Positions 6,548 through 9,851 of a stretch of DNA of 9,851 nt are shown here, one piece after another. The position numbers were made by a program, and so were the translations under genes. The notes below the pieces were generated by a model. The model was not told where the DNA came from and did no database searches. It saw only the letters and a list, made by a program, of their open reading frames with translations. The DNA is taken from the NCBI GenBank assembly GCA_028716305.1, contig JAQUQA010000030.1, positions 1 to 9,851 of the forward strand, read 5' to 3'. This DNA is from Candidatus Omnitrophota bacterium (lineage in GTDB: Bacteria > Omnitrophota > Gorgyraeia > Gygaellales > Profunditerraquicolaceae). Each line of letters begins with the position of its first letter. Position 1 is the stretch's first letter.

Positions 6548-6565
6548 AATGAATTAAGATTCATT
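6548..6565. promoter_or_regulatory. Candidate operator palindrome for the TetR-family regulator
   Basis: AATGAAT (6548-6554) and ATTCATT (6559-6565) are perfect 7-base inverted arms separated by TAAG. The 18-base size suits a TetR-family dimer. The site begins 6 bases after the -10 box and covers the predicted start point, the classic place for autorepression. That the neighbouring regulator binds it is inference. Confidence 0.65.
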
Positions 6566-6597
6566 TTATGAGTAATAATTTTAAAGAGAGGCTGGAG

Positions 6598-7251
6598 ATG
6601 GCCGCACTAAGCAGAAAAGAAAGAGACAGGCGCCTGCGCCGGGATGATATTCTTCGGGCCGCGGAGCATATTTTTGCGATTAAAGGGTATCATAAGGCGA
6701 GCATCCAGGACATTGCCAAAGAGGCGCAATACGCGGTGGGAACGGTATACCTGTACTTTAAGGATAAAGAGGCGCTATACATTACTTTATTCGAAGAAAA
6801 GGCCCAGGGTTTATTTCTCTGGGTAAGGGATAAAGTTTCCCAGGCCCCCGGGAGCAAGGAAAAGATCAGGGTCCTGATCGAAGAGCAGCTTTCTTATTTT
6901 GAGAGTAACGGGGATTTTTTCAAGATTTACTTTTCCGAGAGGGTTAACTACCGCTGGATAATCAAAGACAGGATATCCCAAAAAACAGCAGAGCGGTTTT
7001 TGCGCCATATCGATTACATTGCCTCTTTGATGAAGGCCGCCCAGGAAGAGGGGGTCATCAGGAGCGATATATCCGCGAAGAGAACGGCACATGTTTTGGC
7101 CTCGATGATAAACGCGACGATCTTCCCCTGGCTCAGGCAGGAAGCCGGAAAAGGAGCTCCCGCTGCCAGGTCCGGCGGAAACGGCAAAAGCCTGAAGGAG
7201 ATGTCGGGTTTTATTTTGGATTTGTTTTTTAATGGAGTGAAGGCAAGATGA
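6598..7251 (+). CDS. TetR/AcrR-family transcriptional regulator of the efflux operon
   Basis: This is a one-component regulator of 217 residues with an N-terminal DNA-binding domain and a C-terminal ligand-binding and dimerisation domain. The TetR signature is clear: ILRAAEHIFAIKGYHKAS, then the helix-turn-helix ASIQDIAKEA...VGTVYLYFKDKEALY (about residues 34-61). The C-terminal half is all-helical and divergent, so the inducer cannot be named. I prefer the ATG at 6598 because GAGG lies 6 bases upstream (6588-6591). An in-frame ATG at 6568 would add 10 residues, but it has no Shine-Dalgarno sequence and would leave only about 20 bases of leader. The gene overlaps the following outer-membrane factor by 4 bases (ATGA), so regulator and pump share a transcript. 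It is probably a repressor acting on the promoter palindrome just upstream, with a pump substrate as inducer. Confidence 0.93.
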   Translation: MAALSRKERDRRLRRDDILRAAEHIFAIKGYHKASIQDIAKEAQYAVGTVYLYFKDKEALYITLFEEKAQGLFLWVRDKVSQAPGSKEKIRVLIEEQLSYFESNGDFFKIYFSERVNYRWIIKDRISQKTAERFLRHIDYIASLMKAAQEEGVIRSDISAKRTAHVLASMINATIFPWLRQEAGKGAPAARSGGNGKSLKEMSGFILDLFFNGVKAR

Positions 7252-8816
7252 TGAAACTGTTTAAAAGCGCCACAGCCGTTTTCTTGATAAATCTACTGGC
7301 CGTGGGGAACATCTCTTTCGCCGCCGAGAGTAAAAAAGAAACAGGACGGGAATCCGAAAGGGACCAGGCGATAGATAAAGCCGTTTTTATGGCCTCGGCA
7401 GCGCAGGAGAGGGTGTTAAAGATCGGGCTGGTGGATTGCATGCTTTACGCCCTGAAGAACAATTCCGAAATTCTTATTCAGCGTATCGAGCCCAAGCTGA
7501 AACTTGACGACGTAAAAATAGCCAAGGCCGATTTTGAACCGACGCTTAATACCGAATACTCGGTAAAGGACAAAAGCGAGGTTTCCTCCAGCATCCTGCA
7601 GGGCGCGGACGTCTATAATTCGCAGGAGATGAGATTGGACGCCGACGTTTCGGGAAAGCTTGTCACCGGCACCGAATACAAGATGGAATTCTTGAACCAA
7701 AGGTATAAAAGCGATTCGGTGTATCAGATCTACGATCCTTATTATACGGTAGAGCCGAAGATCACTATTACTCAGCCGCTTTTAAGGGGGTTTGGGATAA
7801 TGGTCAATAAGGCGGATATCATCGTTGCGCAGAATGACCGGATGCAATCCGTGGCGTCCTTTAAAAATACCGTTATGGACGTGATCAGCAAGGCAAAAAC
7901 AGCCTACTACGATTATGTCTATAATCTGGAAGCCGACGCTATCGCCAGGCTGTCTTTGGAAAGGGCGCAAAACCTTTTAGAGATAAATAAAGCCCGCTAT
8001 CAGAAAGGGTTGATCAGTTCGGTCGATTTATTGGAGACAGAGGCTGCCGCGGCGCAAAGGGAAAAGGCCGTGCTCGCCGCGGATACCTTGCTTAAAAGGG
8101 CGGAAGACGAACTTAAGCTGGTAACCAATTTAGTGGATGACCCGGAGGTCTGGAACGCCAGGATCGAATTGATTGACCGTCCGGAATTTAATGTCACGCA
8201 GGTGGAGCTGCTGCAATGCCTCAAGGATGCCTTTGCCTACAGGCCGGATTACTACTCGGCTAAAATAGATCTGCAAAGCCGGGATATTAAGATTATCAGC
8301 GCCAAAAACGCGCTTCTGCCAACCGTTGATCTTACGGGCAGCTTTGGTTTGAACGGTTTGGATAAAAGTTACCAGGATGCCCTGGGAAAGGTCAACTCCG
8401 ACTATACCGATTGGGAGGCCGGGGTGAAATTCAGCATTCCCTGGGGCACAGGAGACCGGGCGAAGTATGACCAGAGGAAATTAGAAAAAGGCCAGGCACT
8501 GCTTTTATTTAAAAGGCTGGAGCAGAATATCATCCTGGAGGTCAGGGACAGGGTAAGGCTGGTTAAGGCCCGTAAGCAGCACGTAGACGTGGCCAAGCTT
8601 TCCAAGGAAAAAGAGACGCAAAATTACGAAGCGCAGCAGGATCGTTACGCAGCAGGGCAGGTTTCCACCCATGACATGTTGGACTATCAGGATAAGCTGG
8701 CACAGGCCGAACTTGATTATATCAACGCGCTGGTCGAATACAATATCGCATTGATCGACCTGGATAAATCACAGGGCTTGACCTTGGCGAAGAACGATAT
8801 AAAATTAGAGGAGTAA
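7248..8816 (+). CDS. TolC-family outer-membrane efflux factor
   Basis: This protein would trimerise into the outer-membrane channel and periplasmic tunnel of a tripartite efflux pump. The 522 residues start with a Sec signal peptide: MMKLFK, a hydrophobic core at 8-24, and cleavage probably after SFA or SFAA near residue 25-26. There is no lipobox. A charged linker (about 27-57) precedes two tandem outer-membrane efflux repeats, at about 58-295 and 315-515. The repeats are marked by matching helical motifs: RYQKGLISSVDLLETE (250-265) and RYAAGQVSTHDMLDYQ (466-481). PLLRGFG (177-183), YRPDY (331-335) and SIPWG (396-400) lie at the usual positions for beta-strand and turn regions. The start overlaps the regulator stop; a second ATG at 7251 is better spaced from GAAGG (7239-7243) and would remove one residue. 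The adaptor gene follows after 2 bases. The substrate is unknown. Confidence 0.93.
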   Translation: MMKLFKSATAVFLINLLAVGNISFAAESKKETGRESERDQAIDKAVFMASAAQERVLKIGLVDCMLYALKNNSEILIQRIEPKLKLDDVKIAKADFEPTLNTEYSVKDKSEVSSSILQGADVYNSQEMRLDADVSGKLVTGTEYKMEFLNQRYKSDSVYQIYDPYYTVEPKITITQPLLRGFGIMVNKADIIVAQNDRMQSVASFKNTVMDVISKAKTAYYDYVYNLEADAIARLSLERAQNLLEINKARYQKGLISSVDLLETEAAAAQREKAVLAADTLLKRAEDELKLVTNLVDDPEVWNARIELIDRPEFNVTQVELLQCLKDAFAYRPDYYSAKIDLQSRDIKIISAKNALLPTVDLTGSFGLNGLDKSYQDALGKVNSDYTDWEAGVKFSIPWGTGDRAKYDQRKLEKGQALLLFKRLEQNIILEVRDRVRLVKARKQHVDVAKLSKEKETQNYEAQQDRYAAGQVSTHDMLDYQDKLAQAELDYINALVEYNIALIDLDKSQGLTLAKNDIKLEE

Positions 8817-8818
8817 AG

Positions 8819-9763
8819 ATGAAAAACAAAATCAATGCAGGTTTACCTATATATATGCTCATCGGCCTGGGGGCATTCCTGTTCTTCGCGGTTGCCGGAT
8901 GCGGCTCTGCCGCAAAAAACGCTTCCGAAGGAGAAACTACCGCGATCCCGGTTAAGGTCATGCGGGTAGAGCTAAAGAATATACAGAATACCCTGGATTA
9001 CGTAGGCGACATCAAGGCGGAGGACGAGGCCCTGGTATATCCCAAGGTCAGCGGCAAGATCATCGAAAAGCTGAAAAATGAGGGGGACCACGTCGCTAAA
9101 GGCGATGTGATCGCATACATCGACCGTGATGAAGTCGGTTTTAAATTCGAAAAGGCCCCCGTGGAAAGCCCGATGAGTGGGATTATCGGCAGGGTTTACG
9201 TGGATATCGGAACGCAGGTTTCTACCCAGACGCCGGTGGCCTTGGCCATACATATGGATAACGTAAAGATAGATCTGGATATACCCGAACAATATCTGCC
9301 GATGATCTCTCTTGGCCAAACCGCGGAGATTTTTGTGCAGGCGTACCCCGCGGATAAGTTCTTCGGCAAGGTTTCCCGGATCAGCCCGGTGCTGGATCTG
9401 GAGACGCGCACCGCGCCCATCGAGATCATCATTCCCAACCCCAAACATTCCTTGAAATCCGGAATGTTCGCTCAGGTAAAATTGGCGATTGAAGAGCGCC
9501 AGAATACTCCGGTGATCATCAAAGAGGCAATCCTGGGCAAGACGCCCAGGAATTATGTTTACACAGTTAAAGGTAATACCGCGCAGCAGAAGGCTATCAA
9601 ATCGGGTATCCGCCAGGGGGCTTATTACGAGATCCTGGAAGGATTAAAAGAGGGCGATCTGGTGGTGGTAGTAGGCCAGCAGCGGCTTTTTGACGGAGCC
9701 CTTGTCGAGATCGAACGGGAAGGCGGTTCGAAGGCAGCAACCAAAGGAGACAGCTTAAAATGA
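8819..9763 (+). CDS. RND efflux periplasmic adaptor lipoprotein, hairpin-less type
   Basis: This is the membrane fusion (HlyD/AcrA-like) subunit linking the inner-membrane pump to the outer-membrane factor. It has 314 residues, against about 380-400 for AcrA. The N-terminal signal ends AVAGC, giving a predicted lipidated Cys28. The first lipoyl half-motif is at about 71-102 (YPKVSGKI, EGDHVAKGDVIAYID) and the second at about 116-146 (SPMSGIIGRVYVDIGTQV). Only some 13 residues separate them, where AcrA has a long coiled-coil hairpin. The beta-barrel domain follows at about 150-225 (GQTAEI, LKSGMFAQV) and the membrane-proximal domain at about 228-300 (IRQGAYYEILEGLKEGDLVVVVGQ). The sequence is continuous across the missing hairpin, so this is an architecture and not a frameshift. 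The ribosome binding site is AGAGGAG, 5 bases before ATG. The gene overlaps the RND gene by 4 bases. Confidence 0.93.
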   Translation: MKNKINAGLPIYMLIGLGAFLFFAVAGCGSAAKNASEGETTAIPVKVMRVELKNIQNTLDYVGDIKAEDEALVYPKVSGKIIEKLKNEGDHVAKGDVIAYIDRDEVGFKFEKAPVESPMSGIIGRVYVDIGTQVSTQTPVALAIHMDNVKIDLDIPEQYLPMISLGQTAEIFVQAYPADKFFGKVSRISPVLDLETRTAPIEIIIPNPKHSLKSGMFAQVKLAIEERQNTPVIIKEAILGKTPRNYVYTVKGNTAQQKAIKSGIRQGAYYEILEGLKEGDLVVVVGQQRLFDGALVEIEREGGSKAATKGDSLK

Positions 9764-9851
9764 ATTTACCGGAATTTGGCGTAAAAAGGCCGGTTACCAA
9801 TATAATGATCTTTTCGGCGATTATTATCCTGGCGCTATACAGCCTGACTCG
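9760..9851 (+). CDS. RND-family efflux transporter, N-terminal fragment
   Basis: The first 30 codons of a gene run off the end of the window. MNLPEFGVKRPVTNIMIF followed by a hydrophobic stretch (IIILALYSL) is the typical start of AcrB/CusA-type RND inner-membrane pumps: a short cytoplasmic lead with the VKRPV motif, then transmembrane helix 1. AAAGGAG (9743-9749) lies 10 bases before the ATG, which overlaps the adaptor stop as ATGA. The gene is the expected proton-driven transporter of the operon. Whether it belongs to the multidrug or metal subgroup cannot be told from this fragment. Confidence 0.88.
   Translation, partial: MNLPEFGVKRPVTNIMIFSAIIILALYSLT

Noticed and set aside
6116..6567. 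tRNA-associated integration site or genomic island boundary
   Set aside because: I see no repeat of either tRNA 3' end, no integrase and no change in base composition. Genes on both sides look like ordinary chromosomal operons.
8819..9763. Short adaptor as a frameshifted or degraded pseudogene
   Set aside because: The frame is intact, all other adaptor domains are present in order, both flanking genes are closely coupled to it, and the lipobox and ribosome binding site are good.

Overview
The window carries two plus-strand operons separated by two tRNA genes and a short structured intergenic region. The proteins suggest an uncultured diderm (Gram-negative-type) bacterium. It has a bacterial V/A-type ATPase instead of, or besides, an F-type one, and a TolC/adaptor/RND pump that needs an outer membrane. 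The ATPase has the gene order DUF2764-A-B-D-I-K and A and B sequences of the kind I know from Chlamydiae and relatives. The PVC group (for example Omnitrophota) is my best guess, but spirochaete or Elusimicrobia-like lineages are not excluded. No rRNA or lineage marker is present to settle it.

Bases 1-6115 hold the 3' part of a V-type ATPase operon. It contains the tail of a DUF2764 gene, then atpA (catalytic), atpB (non-catalytic), atpD (central stalk), atpI (membrane stator/half-channel subunit) and atpK (rotor ring proteolipid). Genes overlap or lie within 26 bases of each other, so they are probably one transcript with translational coupling. The K subunit keeps the Thr, Gln, Gln and Glu side chains that bind sodium in the Enterococcus hirae rotor ring, so this enzyme may be sodium-coupled. 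No F or classical C subunit gene appears in the visible part.

Bases 6116-6567 hold tRNA-Val(UAC), which starts only 7 bases after atpK, and tRNA-Asp(GUC) with its own good promoter. After these come a region with two terminator-like hairpins and competing inverted repeats, then a strong sigma70-type promoter (TTGACA, 17-base spacer, TATATT). An 18-base palindrome lies just downstream of the -10 box and is a likely operator.

Bases 6598-9851 hold a tightly packed efflux operon: a TetR-family regulator, a TolC-like outer-membrane factor, a lipoprotein periplasmic adaptor and the first 30 codons of an RND transporter. The regulator probably represses its own operon through the palindrome. The adaptor is only 314 residues and has almost no coiled-coil hairpin between its lipoyl half-motifs, as in the atypical Borrelia BesA adaptor. 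That is the most unusual protein in the window. I see no mobile element, CRISPR array, phage gene or clearly new multi-gene system.
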